Of a stretch of 64,000 bases of DNA, positions 39,481-48,404 are shown piece after piece. Under the pieces are notes generated by a model. The model ran no database searches. It saw only the letters and a program-made list of their open reading frames with translations, and had not been told where the DNA came from. Location: positions 1 through 64,000 of the forward strand of contig JAJUJL010000017.1 of the NCBI GenBank assembly GCA_029265355.1, in the 5' to 3' direction. This DNA is from Chloroflexota bacterium (GTDB taxonomy: Bacteria; Chloroflexota; Anaerolineae; Anaerolineales; UBA4823). Made by a program: the position numbers and the translations under genes. Numbering within the stretch: the first letter of the stretch is position 1; each line of letters starts with the position of its first letter.

Positions 39481-40097
39481 AATCGCCCAAGGGTGTTTCC
39501 AGCGGCTTGCCGCGCACCGGACATTTCAGTTTCACACGCCCGGCAGAGCCGGGTGATTACTGCATCCTGCTGACGCCCGCGCAGGATGCCTATCTGGAGC
39601 GACTGCGCCGGCACCAAATGGATCTACAGATGCTGTTCGGCGGGCGGCTGCCGGAGCCCACCCATCTCACCTGCAACCGCTTTGAGGTGCCAGACAAGAA
39701 AAACCTCGACCTGTTGCAAAAAGCGCTCATCCACCGGTTATCAAAAGTAACCCCATTCACCCTGAAACCGATCGCCTACATCCCTCAATACTCGCCGCTG
39801 CGCTTCACCCACATTCTCAAGTGGCAGGTCGAAGAAGATGACAATCTGCGCAACCTGCACAGGTTAATCGAAGAGGCGCTGGAAGTTTCTAGCTCGACCT
39901 CGATGTATCCTCGTGGCTGGACCTCCACGCTGGTAACCGCATTGGAGGAAATCCAACCCGTCAAACTCAACTCGCACGCGATTTCGATACCGTTTTGTGA
40001 CCCGCTCTTCACTGTCGGCGAAGTGCTGATCACCCATATTCGCGGCAAGAACGATTTCCAACCCATTGCCTGGATTCCCCTCTCAGGTGCTCCATGA
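39474..40097 (+). CDS. Uncharacterised protein, possibly a degenerate 2H-phosphoesterase-like fold
   Basis: 207 aa. I chose TTG 39474, nine bases after GGAGG at 39460-39464; TTG 39465 is too close to that site. A THLTCNRFEV motif near residue 63 resembles the first His-x-Thr of 2H (RNA-ligase/cyclic-phosphodiesterase-like) proteins, but at the expected second site the sequence reads GWTSTLVTALEE, without His. If the fold is right, catalysis of the usual kind is unlikely. It lies between an SDR and a NeuA gene and overlaps both, so it is probably part of the nonulosonate or modification pathway. Function unknown. Confidence 0.6.
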   Translation: MVKSPKGVSSGLPRTGHFSFTRPAEPGDYCILLTPAQDAYLERLRRHQMDLQMLFGGRLPEPTHLTCNRFEVPDKKNLDLLQKALIHRLSKVTPFTLKPIAYIPQYSPLRFTHILKWQVEEDDNLRNLHRLIEEALEVSSSTSMYPRGWTSTLVTALEEIQPVKLNSHAISIPFCDPLFTVGEVLITHIRGKNDFQPIAWIPLSGAP

Positions 40098-40831
40098 AAA
40101 CGCTGGCCTTGATCCCCGCCCGCGGGGGTTCAAAAAGCATTCCACATAAGAATATCCGCAATTTCGCCGGGCACCCATTGATCGCGTTCAGCATCGCCGC
40201 AGCGCTGGCCTGCGAGTCGATCGAGCGGGTGATTGTATCCACCGACGATGCTCAAATCGCGGCCGTGGCTCGCCAGTACGGCGCTGAGACGCCTTTCCTT
40301 CGCCCAGCCGAATTTGCCCAGGATCACACCCCTGACTTGCCGGTTTTTCAGCATGCCTTGCGCTGGCTGAGCGATCAAGAAGGCTACCACCCCGATATCG
40401 TCGTGCAGTTGCGTCCCACATCTCCCCTGCGCCGGGTGCAGCACATCGATGGTGCAGTTTATCGCTTGATGGAGAGACCAGATGCTGACTCGGTGCGCAC
40501 GGTGTGCGTTCCCTTTCAAAACCCATTCAAAATGTGGCGCATCGGCGCGGATGGCCTGATGCAGCCGCTGTTGCAAACCGAATTCAAAGAAGCTTACAAC
40601 ATGCCCCGCCAGGCGTTGCCAGAGGTCTACTGGCAAACCGGCTATGTGGATGCCGCCTGGGCGGAAACCATTCTTGAGAAAAATTCTATGACCGGAGAGC
40701 GCATACTGCCCCTGGTGATCGATCCGAGCGAGTGGATCGATATCGATTCGCCCGACGATTGGCGCCGGGCGGAGCGCATGCTCGAAAATCATGAGATCAC
40801 CTGGGACGATTTAGGCTTCAGCTTAGGCTGA
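40094..40831 (+). CDS. neuA: Acylneuraminate cytidylyltransferase (CMP-nonulosonate synthetase)
   Basis: 245 aa. LALIPARGGSKSIPHKNIRN is the CTP-binding motif; VQLRPTSPLRRVQHIDGAV and YWQTGYVDAAW follow, with WIDIDSPDDWRRAE at the end. No HAD domain is attached, unlike the enzyme at 34603, so it probably acts on a free (non-phosphorylated) acid. ATGA overlap upstream; 38 bases downstream begins the NeuB-SAF-TIM fusion, its likely partner. Confidence 0.88.
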   Translation: MKTLALIPARGGSKSIPHKNIRNFAGHPLIAFSIAAALACESIERVIVSTDDAQIAAVARQYGAETPFLRPAEFAQDHTPDLPVFQHALRWLSDQEGYHPDIVVQLRPTSPLRRVQHIDGAVYRLMERPDADSVRTVCVPFQNPFKMWRIGADGLMQPLLQTEFKEAYNMPRQALPEVYWQTGYVDAAWAETILEKNSMTGERILPLVIDPSEWIDIDSPDDWRRAERMLENHEITWDDLGFSLG

Positions 40832-40869
40832 GGTCTCTGCTTCAGCCCATCAGTCCTGGCGGAGGAAAA

Positions 40870-42777
40870 ATGCCTGTCATCAAAATTGGAGATCGCCTGG
40901 TAGGCGATGGACAACCCACTTACATCATCGCCGAGATCGGCGTAAACCACAACGGAATTCTGGACCTGGCCATCGAATTGATCGACGCCTCGGTGGATGC
41001 CGGTGCGGATGCGGTCAAGTTTCAAAAACGGCAGCTCGACCAGTTGTACTCGAAGAAGTACCTGGATAACGCCAACGCCGGGGAGAAGACGCTGCGCTAC
41101 CTGCTGCCCATTCTGCAGCGCGTGGAGCTGCCCGACGAAGCCTACTATCGTATTCTGGATTATTGCAAGAAAAAAGGCATCACCTTTATGTGCTCTGCCT
41201 TCGATCCCGTCAGCGCCGATTTCCTGGCCGAGCTGGGTGTACCGGCGTACAAAGTGGCCTCGGCTGACTTGACCAATATTCCGCTGCTCGATCACCTGGC
41301 CAGCAAGGGCAAGCCCTTGATTCTCTCAACCGGTATGTCGCGCATCGAGGAAGTGGAATTTACCGTCAACTTCCTGAAACAGCGCCAGGTCGATTTTGCG
41401 CTGCTGCACTGCAACAGCACCTACCCGGCGGCCTTCGAAGACATCAACCTGCGCTTTATGGAGCAATTGCGCCGCTTTGGCGTACCGGTGGGTTATTCTG
41501 GGCACGAGCGCGGCATCGCTGTTTCGACCGTGGCCTCTGCGCTCGGCGCCAGCATCATCGAACGCCACATCACCCTCGATCGCACCATGGACGGCCCCGA
41601 CCATGCTGCCAGCCTGGAACCACACGGCTTCAAGAAGATGGTGCGCGACATCCGCCAGGTAGCGATGGCGCTTGGCACCGGTGAGGAGAAATTCATCTCC
41701 CGCGGCGAAATTCTGAACCGGGAGGTACTGGGCAAGAGCCTGGTTGCCACCCGGCGAATCGAGCCTGGTGAACCGATCACAGCCAGCCTGATCCGGGTCA
41801 AAGGCCCTGCACTCGGACTTTCGCCCCAGCGCTATCCAGAGCTGGTTGGGCGCATCGCTGAGCGGGTGATCGAAGAGGACGAGCCATTCCTCGAACGCGA
41901 CCTGGGACTGGAGATTCGCCTGGATGTCGAGCATACCCTACCGATGGAATATGGTTTCACCGTGCGCTTCCGAGATTACGACGAAATGCTGGCATACCAG
42001 CCGAAGATGCTGGAATTCCACTTCACCGACCAGGACCTTGATGAAACTTACCCGGGCACACAGCACAATCTCAAGCTGGTGGTGCACGCTCCCGAGTTCT
42101 GGGAGCGCACCCTGGTAGACCTGTGTTCCCTGGACGAGCGCCAGCGGCAAGACTCGGTCGCCTTGATGCAAAAATCCATCAACCTGACCCGCACCATCGC
42201 CCCCTATTTCGTGGGCACGCCCAAGGTGATCATCCATCCGGGTGCAATGAGCCTGGATCATCCCATCACCGATCGCCAGCGGCTGTACGATAACCTGCGC
42301 CGCTCGGTGCAGGAGCTGGATTACCAGGGTGTGGAGCTGCTGCTCGAGAACTTGCCGCCGCACCCCTGGTATTTTGGCGGGCAGTGGTTGACCAACGCCT
42401 TTATGGATGCTTACGAAATCCGCGAGTTTATCACCTCGTTGGGCCTGAATATGTGCTTCGACACCTCCCACTCGAAGCTGTATTGCAACTGGGCGCACGT
42501 CGATTTCTACGAGCAAGTGCGCGTGCTGCTGCCCTATGTGCGCCACCTGCACCTGGCGGACGGCGCTGGTTTAGATGGCGAGGGGTTACAAATTGGCGAA
42601 GGCACCATTGATTGGGTGCACTTCTTCGAGGTGATTGGGGACTATCACGGCACCATGATCCCTGAAATCTGGCGAGGGCACCAGCGCCAGGGCGAAGGGT
42701 TTCTGATTGCCATCCAACGTCTCTCTGACGCTTATTTCAAAGCGCACCAGAAGTTGGGTCAATCCGCGCAGGCCTGA
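40870..42777 (+). CDS. neuB: Fusion of NeuB-type nonulosonate synthase, SAF domain and xylose-isomerase-like TIM barrel
   Basis: 635 aa, nearly twice the usual length; GGAGG precedes the ATG. Residues 1-285 are a NeuB barrel ([77 protein letters not shown]). Residues about 285-350 are the SAF domain (KSLVATRRIEPGEPITASLI). From about 355 to 635 is a second TIM barrel of the sugar-phosphate isomerase/AP-endonuclease-2 type: LKLVVHAPEF, VIIHPGAMS, LLLENLPPHPWYFGG, LNMCFDTSHSKL and VRHLHLADGAGLDGEG, with His/Glu/Asp metal ligands apparent. The second barrel may isomerise or epimerise the synthase substrate or product, so that one polypeptide couples two steps. Confidence 0.88.
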   Translation: MPVIKIGDRLVGDGQPTYIIAEIGVNHNGILDLAIELIDASVDAGADAVKFQKRQLDQLYSKKYLDNANAGEKTLRYLLPILQRVELPDEAYYRILDYCKKKGITFMCSAFDPVSADFLAELGVPAYKVASADLTNIPLLDHLASKGKPLILSTGMSRIEEVEFTVNFLKQRQVDFALLHCNSTYPAAFEDINLRFMEQLRRFGVPVGYSGHERGIAVSTVASALGASIIERHITLDRTMDGPDHAASLEPHGFKKMVRDIRQVAMALGTGEEKFISRGEILNREVLGKSLVATRRIEPGEPITASLIRVKGPALGLSPQRYPELVGRIAERVIEEDEPFLERDLGLEIRLDVEHTLPMEYGFTVRFRDYDEMLAYQPKMLEFHFTDQDLDETYPGTQHNLKLVVHAPEFWERTLVDLCSLDERQRQDSVALMQKSINLTRTIAPYFVGTPKVIIHPGAMSLDHPITDRQRLYDNLRRSVQELDYQGVELLLENLPPHPWYFGGQWLTNAFMDAYEIREFITSLGLNMCFDTSHSKLYCNWAHVDFYEQVRVLLPYVRHLHLADGAGLDGEGLQIGEGTIDWVHFFEVIGDYHGTMIPEIWRGHQRQGEGFLIAIQRLSDAYFKAHQKLGQSAQA

Positions 42778-42795
42778 AACCCGCGACCGCAAGAC

Positions 42796-44490
42796 ATGCC
42801 AACCCCCCAAAAACTGCTCAACCGACTGAGCCAGCGCGCCTCTGGCTGGCGTAACCAGCTCCGGCAACGCCGCCGCATCGCCCAGCTCGCCCGCCAGGTG
42901 GCTGAAAACGCCCCGCCGCCGACACAGTCAGCGCCGGTGGTAGTATTCAACGCCTCCACACGCCTCTCCGACTTGAGCCTGAATGCCGCCTTCTCGCTGC
43001 TGACCTCTTGGAGCTTGCGCTTGAGCGGCGTGCCGGTGGTGCAATTCAACTGCCAGCGCGGTATGAGCCAGTGCGTACTGGGCAGCGCCTATGCCTTGAG
43101 TACTCGCCTGCAAGATTACCCCGGGCCGCCGCCGTGCGACACTTGCATCGCACAATCCAAGCGCCTGTACGCTGGCGGAGACGTGCACGCCTTCCATTAC
43201 CGGGTTGACCAGGATTTGGCGGCGAAACTGGCGGAACTGGATGTGCCCGCCCTGAGCAATTTCGAATATCTGGCTGAAGGAGAGTTCTCCGCGCCAGCTC
43301 CCCTCGGGCGCCTGGTGCTACCCTCCATCCGCTGGGCCTTGCGCCGCCATACGCTCCCAGACGACGAACCCACACGCTACCTGCTGCGTGAGTACATCCA
43401 ATCAGCCTACCAGGTGGCAAGGCAGTTTGCCGAACTCATACGGCGCATCCAGCCGCAGTGCGCGGTGATCTTCAACGGCGTGATGTATCCAGAAGCAGCC
43501 GCCCGCTGGGCCGCGCGCCAGCTTGGGTTGCCCACCGTTGCCCATGAGGTTGGTTTTACTCAGTATTCAACCTTCTTCACCGCAGGCGAGCCAACTGCCT
43601 ATCCAATACACCTGCCCAGCGATTTCGAGCTCAACGCCGAGCAAAACGCCCGCCTGGACGACTACCTGAGCAAGCGCTTCCAGGGCAAGTTCACCATGGC
43701 AGGCATCCAGTTTTGGCCTGAAATGCGCGGCCTGGATGCTGCCTTCCTGGAAAAAGCGGCTCGCTTTCGGCAAATCGTGCCGGTCTTTACCAACGTGGTG
43801 TACGACACCAGCCAGGTACACGCCAATGTCATCTTTCCCCACATGTTTGCCTGGCTCGACCTGGTGCTGAAAGTGATCCGCGATCATCCGCATACGCTGT
43901 TTGTGATCCGCGCTCACCCTGACGAGATGCGCCCTGGCACAGCCAAGCAATCCAACGAGAGCGTGCGCCAGTGGGTGCAGACGAACCGGGTGGACCAGAT
44001 GGATAACGTGGTCTTTATCGACTCGCAGGAGTACATCAGCTCATACGAGTTGATCCAGCGCGCCAAATTTGTCATGGTCTATAATTCCTCGATCGGTATG
44101 GAAGCAGCGCTGATGCACAAGGCTGTCTTATGCGGCGGGAAAGCGCGCTACACGCAGTATCCGATCGTTTTCTTCCCGCACAGCCCCGAAGCGTACGAAC
44201 AGCAAGCGCAAGCATTTCTGCAGGCTGAGCAGGTGATTGTCCCAACAGAATTCACGCGCAATGCCCGCCGCTTTTTGTATTACCAGCTCTATCGCGCCTC
44301 TTTGCCGATGAGCAATTACCTGCAAGTTGCGCAGCGCAAAGGTTTTGTGGAGCTGCGCGACTTCTCCTGGCAAGACTTACTGCCAGAACGCTCGCCCACC
44401 ATGCAAGTGCTGCACGCCGGCATTCTGCATGGGCAGCCTTTCCTGATGCCGGAAGAAGACTTGCAGCAGAGCGAGCCCCGTTCCGCCTAG
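42796..44490 (+). CDS. Capsule-polysaccharide-biosynthesis-like protein (GT-B fold)
   Basis: 564 aa. It begins with a very basic, possibly membrane-associated segment. GYxxQ-type motifs are absent, but CDTCIAQSKRLYAGG (two Cys), NGVMYPEAAARWAARQLG, LFVIRAHPDEMRPG and AKFVMVYNSSIGMEAALMHK are present. The last two are the His-Pro and SSIGMEA donor-site motifs shared by capsule GT-B enzymes, as in the protein at 16804. It follows the NeuB fusion by 18 bases; since this superfamily includes enzymes using CMP-sugars, it could transfer the nonulosonic acid (inference). Confidence 0.62.
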   Translation: MPTPQKLLNRLSQRASGWRNQLRQRRRIAQLARQVAENAPPPTQSAPVVVFNASTRLSDLSLNAAFSLLTSWSLRLSGVPVVQFNCQRGMSQCVLGSAYALSTRLQDYPGPPPCDTCIAQSKRLYAGGDVHAFHYRVDQDLAAKLAELDVPALSNFEYLAEGEFSAPAPLGRLVLPSIRWALRRHTLPDDEPTRYLLREYIQSAYQVARQFAELIRRIQPQCAVIFNGVMYPEAAARWAARQLGLPTVAHEVGFTQYSTFFTAGEPTAYPIHLPSDFELNAEQNARLDDYLSKRFQGKFTMAGIQFWPEMRGLDAAFLEKAARFRQIVPVFTNVVYDTSQVHANVIFPHMFAWLDLVLKVIRDHPHTLFVIRAHPDEMRPGTAKQSNESVRQWVQTNRVDQMDNVVFIDSQEYISSYELIQRAKFVMVYNSSIGMEAALMHKAVLCGGKARYTQYPIVFFPHSPEAYEQQAQAFLQAEQVIVPTEFTRNARRFLYYQLYRASLPMSNYLQVAQRKGFVELRDFSWQDLLPERSPTMQVLHAGILHGQPFLMPEEDLQQSEPRSA

Positions 44491-44519
44491 AGCGCATATC
44501 GTTCATGGATGGAGATCTG

Positions 44520-45458
44520 ATGGGTATGGCAATCCCTCCCAACACCGCCCAGGCCGACAGGTTGAAAGACCGAATCGAGATCCTTTCTGTAGAGCTGCTC
44601 GAGCAGCAGCGCCCACTGGTGACGCGGCTGCGTCGCCTGGCGCGCTCACTGCACCTGGAGTTCGGCTGGCATTATCTGCTCGACCTGAGCTGGATTCTCT
44701 CGCAGGTGGGCAACACCCGCAGCGCCAGCAGCGCTCCGCTGCGCATCCTCGACGCTGGCGCTGGCACCGGACTGATCCAGTGGTACCTGGCAGAGCAAGG
44801 CGCTGAAGTGATCAGCGTCGACCGCATGAGCCGGGCGCACTTACCCTTGCGCTTCCGCCAGCGCTTTCGCGTCCAGGGCCTGCGCAAGCAGGATCTTGCC
44901 CCCACCCGCCAGGTCTTCCAGAATAATTGGAAAGGGGCGGGCAAACTACAGGTTAAGCTCGTCAACCAGCTCAAGGAGCTGAGCAGCCTGGCGAATCTGC
45001 ACCGCTCGGCCGGCAAGGTGTTTATTTACAACCAGGATCTGCGCAACCTGGCAGATATCCCCGACAACAGCATCGATGTGGTGGTATCTGTGTCCGCCCT
45101 GGAGCACAACCCGCCGGAAGACCTTCCCCTGGTGCGAGCGGAACTGCTGCGCGTGCTGCGTCCCGGCGGCGCGCTGCTGGCAACCTTGTGCGCCGCAGAG
45201 CAACAGGACTGGTTTCACCAGCCCTCGCAGGGCTGGTGCTACACCGACGCCAGCCTGCGACGGTTGTTTGCCCTTGCAGAAGATGTCCCATCCAATTACG
45301 ACCGCTATGCCGAGCTATTCCAGGCATTGCGCGGCTGCGAAGAGCTGCGCAAAAACCTGGCGCGTTTTTACTACCGCTCCGGGGAAGGTGGTATGCCCTG
45401 GGGAGTTTGGGATCCTAAATACCAGCCGGTGGGTGTTTGCAAAACCAAGGCCGGGTAG
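44520..45458 (+). CDS. Class I SAM-dependent methyltransferase
   Basis: 312 aa from ATG 44520, with GGAG at 44510-44513 upstream; ATG 44505 and 44526 are alternatives. RILDAGAGTGLIQWYLAEQG is motif I, VISVDRMSRAHLP motif II, and IPDNSIDVVVSVSALEHNPP motif IV; LRVLRPGGALLATL follows. An extra helical region lies between motifs II and IV (about residues 125-165). A stop-overlapping palindrome follows the gene, and then the carrier-protein gene begins 72 bases downstream, so it may or may not share that operon. Confidence 0.82.
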   Translation: MGMAIPPNTAQADRLKDRIEILSVELLEQQRPLVTRLRRLARSLHLEFGWHYLLDLSWILSQVGNTRSASSAPLRILDAGAGTGLIQWYLAEQGAEVISVDRMSRAHLPLRFRQRFRVQGLRKQDLAPTRQVFQNNWKGAGKLQVKLVNQLKELSSLANLHRSAGKVFIYNQDLRNLADIPDNSIDVVVSVSALEHNPPEDLPLVRAELLRVLRPGGALLATLCAAEQQDWFHQPSQGWCYTDASLRRLFALAEDVPSNYDRYAELFQALRGCEELRKNLARFYYRSGEGGMPWGVWDPKYQPVGVCKTKAG

Positions 45459-45479
45459 GACAAGCTTTTTGCTTGCCCC
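45456..45479. repeat. Stop-codon-overlapping palindrome, copy 1
   Basis: Directly at the stop TAG of the methyltransferase: GGACAAGC (45458-45465), five-base loop TTTTT, GCTTGCCC (45471-45478); the stem has one A-C mismatch. Same plan, loop length and position relative to TAG as the elements at 53303 and 54346. Confidence 0.6.
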
Positions 45480-45530
45480 ATCTAGACCGGATGGCAGCTC
45501 ATCCCAACCGTTTTTTGAGGAGATCATAGC

Positions 45531-45782
45531 ATGGACGATATAAAAACAGCCCTGACCAGGCAAATCCAAAACTTGCTGGTGGAGGCCTTGAAAGCCTCGC
45601 CAGAGATGGTCACGCCGGAGTTGTCGTTTGGCGACCTGCCGCAGTGGGATTCGATGGGCCACATGGAGGTCATGTTGGCGTTGGAGCTGCACTACGGTGT
45701 GGAGATCAATGCCGACACCATCGCCAACCTGGTCAGTATCCCCGCCATCTGCAGCTACCTGGAGGCGAACGGACATGCCTGA
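45531..45782 (+). CDS. Acyl/aminoacyl carrier protein
   Basis: 83 aa, the usual size for a carrier protein. The phosphopantetheine-attachment motif is WDSMGHMEVM, with Asp40-Ser41-Met42; the Ser would carry the 4'-phosphopantetheine arm. The flanking pattern (FGDLPQWDS; VEINADTIANL) is that of a stand-alone carrier domain. It overlaps the amino acid:[carrier protein] ligase gene by eight bases, so the two are made together, and that ligase is the likely source of its cargo. An adjacent phosphopantetheinyl transferase was not found. Confidence 0.9.
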   Translation: MDDIKTALTRQIQNLLVEALKASPEMVTPELSFGDLPQWDSMGHMEVMLALELHYGVEINADTIANLVSIPAICSYLEANGHA

Positions 45783-47028
45783 AATCACGCTCGAGATTGT
45801 GCCAGCAGTTGTCATCCCAACCCACCTGACCGGCGAGGTGCAGTCCAAGCTGGCGTATGTGGACCAGGGGATCGCAAAAGCGGTTGTATCGGCAGATGGT
45901 TTGCACATCACCCTGCACCTGCATCAGCAGCCAAATAGCGCCGAACGCTCTCGTCTGGAAGAAAAAGTGCAGCGCGTGGTTACCAGCCTGGCGCGCGGCG
46001 CCATCCAGCCCAAAGTGCAGGTGCTGGAAGACTTCATGGATAGGCCGGTTCGATACCACCAGGATCCAAACGATGTTCTTTTGGCGCGCGGTGAAATGAG
46101 CCAGGAAGCCCAGGGGATCTTCACCCTGGGTCCGTTGGTCACCCGGCTCATCGAGTTCTTCGAAAATCAATTCCTGGGACTGGCAGCCTCCTTCAATGCT
46201 GCGCCATACCGCTTCCCGACGCTCATTCCGGCGCGCTACCTGGAGCGCGTCAACTACTTTCGCGCCTTCCCCCATTCGCTCAGCTTTGCCACCCACCTGC
46301 GCGAGGACCTGGATGTGATCGATGATTTTGCCCAGCACGCTGCCTGCGATCATGAACACCTCCTCGGAGCTTTGAACACGTCGGCTGAATCGTTCGCCCC
46401 TATTCAAACGCTGCTTTCACCAGCGGTGTGCTACCACCTGTACTTCTCCCTGGCAGACAAACCGCTGCCAGGCGGGCAACTTGTTGCTACCGCGGTGGGC
46501 AACTGCTTCCGCTATGAATCCTTCAACCTGCGTTCATTGGAGCGCCTGTGGAATTTCACCATGCGCGAGATCATCTTCGTTGGTTCGAAGGATTTCGTGC
46601 TGCAAAACCGCGAGCTTGCCCGCCAGGAAATGGCGCAGCGCCTGGAAAAAATCGGCCTGGCGTACCGGGTGGAAAGCGCCAACGATCCTTTCTTCATCGG
46701 TGAATTCCGCAAGCAGGCCGCTTTCCAATCTGCCTTCCAACTCAAGTACGAGATCCGCGCCAGCTTGCCGTTCAAAAACGCCACCCTGGCGGTTGGTTCG
46801 TATAACTACCACCAGGATTTCTTCGGTCGCAACCTGAACATCAGCCTGCCGGACGGGTCGGGCGCGCCCGCCGGGGCGCCCGTGCACACCGGCTGCGTCG
46901 CCTTCGGCCTGGAGCGCATGGCCTACGCCTTCCTGGCGCAGTTCGGGCCGGAACCTGCAAACTGGCCGGCAGTGGTGCGCGATTGGATTAAAACCAGCGC
47001 CGCTCCCCAAAACCCTGGAGGCGCTTGA
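45775..47028 (+). CDS. Amino acid:[carrier protein] ligase, class II aminoacyl-tRNA synthetase-like
   Basis: 417 aa from ATG 45775, nine bases after GGAGG; the frame runs open to 45628 inside the carrier-protein gene. Residues about 110-400 resemble the catalytic core of atypical seryl-tRNA synthetases and of the amino acid:[carrier protein] ligases described in Bradyrhizobium. Motif 2 is NCFRYESF (Arg246, Glu248) and motif 3 is HTGCVAFGLERMAYAFLAQF (Arg381). Cys219 (SPAVCYHLY), Glu248 and Cys374 fall where those enzymes bind zinc. There is no tRNA-binding coiled-coil arm; the N-terminal 110 residues are a different domain. It should activate a small amino acid (Gly or Ala in known cases) and load it on the adjacent carrier protein. 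Confidence 0.85.
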   Translation: MPEITLEIVPAVVIPTHLTGEVQSKLAYVDQGIAKAVVSADGLHITLHLHQQPNSAERSRLEEKVQRVVTSLARGAIQPKVQVLEDFMDRPVRYHQDPNDVLLARGEMSQEAQGIFTLGPLVTRLIEFFENQFLGLAASFNAAPYRFPTLIPARYLERVNYFRAFPHSLSFATHLREDLDVIDDFAQHAACDHEHLLGALNTSAESFAPIQTLLSPAVCYHLYFSLADKPLPGGQLVATAVGNCFRYESFNLRSLERLWNFTMREIIFVGSKDFVLQNRELARQEMAQRLEKIGLAYRVESANDPFFIGEFRKQAAFQSAFQLKYEIRASLPFKNATLAVGSYNYHQDFFGRNLNISLPDGSGAPAGAPVHTGCVAFGLERMAYAFLAQFGPEPANWPAVVRDWIKTSAAPQNPGGA

Positions 47029-47540
47029 TGGCAGAACCGGTCCAGACGGTCTCGTACCGGGAAGCAACGGAAGCCGATTTCCCGGTCATTAAAGGCATGT
47101 ACGAGCAGCTCAACAGCTACTTTTACCAGGTGGGCTACCGCCTGCCGCACCCGGAGAATGTGGGCGAGATCTGGCTGGATTCTTTTCGCCGCACGCTGGG
47201 TCGATTCAGCAATGTGCATGTCGCCGAGATGGAAATCGATGGACAAAAACAGGTGGTTGGGTTCATGCTGTGCCGGCTGAAGCGCGTGCCAGCTTACATG
47301 GGAGGCGTCATAGTGGGCGAGTTGAGCGACATGTGGATCGATGGGCGCGCCCGGCGCATGGGCATCGGCGATAAGCTCTCCCGCCTGGCAATCGAATGGA
47401 TGCGCCAGCAAGGCGCACATTCGATTGAGATCCAGGTGCTGAAGGATAACGAGGCCAGTTGGAAGCTGTACGAGCGCATGGGCTTCAAACTGGAATTTCG
47501 TGTTGGCAGGCTGTTGTGGGACGAGTATGAAGAAGGTTGA
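47028..47540 (+). CDS. GNAT-family acyltransferase
   Basis: 170 aa from ATG 47028, sharing bases with the ligase stop (TGATG). VSYREATEADFPVIKGMYEQ opens the fold; SDMWIDGRARRMGIGDKLSR is the motif A cofactor loop (Arg-x-x-Gly-x-Gly/Asp-type), and LKDNEASWKLYERMGFKLEF is motif B. GNAT enzymes acylate amines with acyl-CoA. Here, in direct line with an aminoacyl-carrier-protein system, it may take the aminoacyl group from the carrier, or N-acetylate the amino acid once attached (both inference). Confidence 0.82.
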   Translation: MAEPVQTVSYREATEADFPVIKGMYEQLNSYFYQVGYRLPHPENVGEIWLDSFRRTLGRFSNVHVAEMEIDGQKQVVGFMLCRLKRVPAYMGGVIVGELSDMWIDGRARRMGIGDKLSRLAIEWMRQQGAHSIEIQVLKDNEASWKLYERMGFKLEFRVGRLLWDEYEEG

Positions 47541-48333
47541 AGTAGCCCAGGCACTCGCTGCGCTGAAGGCTGTCGGTGTGCAGCCAGGCGATGGACTGCT
47601 GGTGCATTCTGCCATCCAGTTCCTGGGATTGCCGCAGGGCGGGACAGGCCTGTATTACCAGGCGCTGTGGTCGCTCCTGGAAGACAAGCCCCTTGGCAGC
47701 GACCTGCCGCAGCCGCTCGAACAAGGCACCCTCGCCGCCCCGACCTTCAATTTTGCTTTTGCCCGCGGCGAACCCTACGATCCCCAAAACACGCCATCGC
47801 AAGGCATGGGCGCTTTCTCCGAATACCTGCGCCAGCTCCCATTTGCTCTGCGCACGCCTCATCCCATGCAATCCCTGGCAGTCATCGGACGTTACGCGCA
47901 TGACCTGGCAAGCCGGGATACCCTCTCAGCATTCGATCCTGGTTCGGCATTTGAGCGCATGCTGGCGTTGGACTTCAAGTTGCTGCTGTTGGGCGCAGAT
48001 ATCCAGGCCGTCTCGATGCTGCACTACAGCGAGCAGCGCTGCGCCGTGCCTTACCGTTACTGGAAGGATTTCACAGCCCCTTACCGGACCCCACAGGGCT
48101 GGCAGTCCCGCACTTACCGCATGTTCGTTCGTGACTTGAGCATTGATCCGCAGCGTGGCGGGCCGCGCATCGAGCTTTACCCGGTGCAGGCGGTCCTGGA
48201 ACAGCGCCGGCTGTGGCGCTCTGTCACATTGAATTACGGGCAAGTCGCGGTATGCCATCTGCGGGATTTTGTGACAGTGCTGGATGAATTCCTACAGGCA
48301 GACCCCTGGTCGCTGGTGACCAACCGCCCGTAG
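47527..48333 (+). CDS. AAC(3)-family N-acyltransferase
   Basis: 268 aa from ATG 47527; overlaps the GNAT gene by 14 bases. GDGLLVHSAIQFLG, GTLAAPTFNFAFARGEPYDP, TPHPMQSLAVIGRYAHDL and LLLGADIQAVSMLHYSEQRC correspond to the conserved segments of aminoglycoside 3-N-acetyltransferases. Many members in surface-glycan loci are not resistance enzymes but acylate amino groups of sugars. In this operon the acyl donor could be an aminoacyl- or acyl-carrier protein rather than acetyl-CoA. Substrate not determined; no reason to read it as a resistance gene. Confidence 0.82.
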   Translation: MKKVEVAQALAALKAVGVQPGDGLLVHSAIQFLGLPQGGTGLYYQALWSLLEDKPLGSDLPQPLEQGTLAAPTFNFAFARGEPYDPQNTPSQGMGAFSEYLRQLPFALRTPHPMQSLAVIGRYAHDLASRDTLSAFDPGSAFERMLALDFKLLLLGADIQAVSMLHYSEQRCAVPYRYWKDFTAPYRTPQGWQSRTYRMFVRDLSIDPQRGGPRIELYPVQAVLEQRRLWRSVTLNYGQVAVCHLRDFVTVLDEFLQADPWSLVTNRP

Positions 48334-48404
48334 AACAATCGGTTAGCATGCTGATAACACAGACTGGGCAGGCTGACAGCCTGGCCAACAACAGGAAAGA
48401 ACAC

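Noticed and set aside
45775-47028. Reading the aaRS-like protein as a seryl-tRNA synthetase
   Set aside because: It lacks the N-terminal coiled-coil tRNA arm, is next to a carrier-protein gene, and carries the zinc-site pattern of carrier-protein ligases. Atypical SerRS share that site, so this rests mainly on architecture and context.
47527-48333. Aminoglycoside resistance gene
   Set aside because: AAC(3)-fold proteins are common in glycan and secondary-metabolite loci; the context is sugar modification, with no mobile element or other resistance gene.
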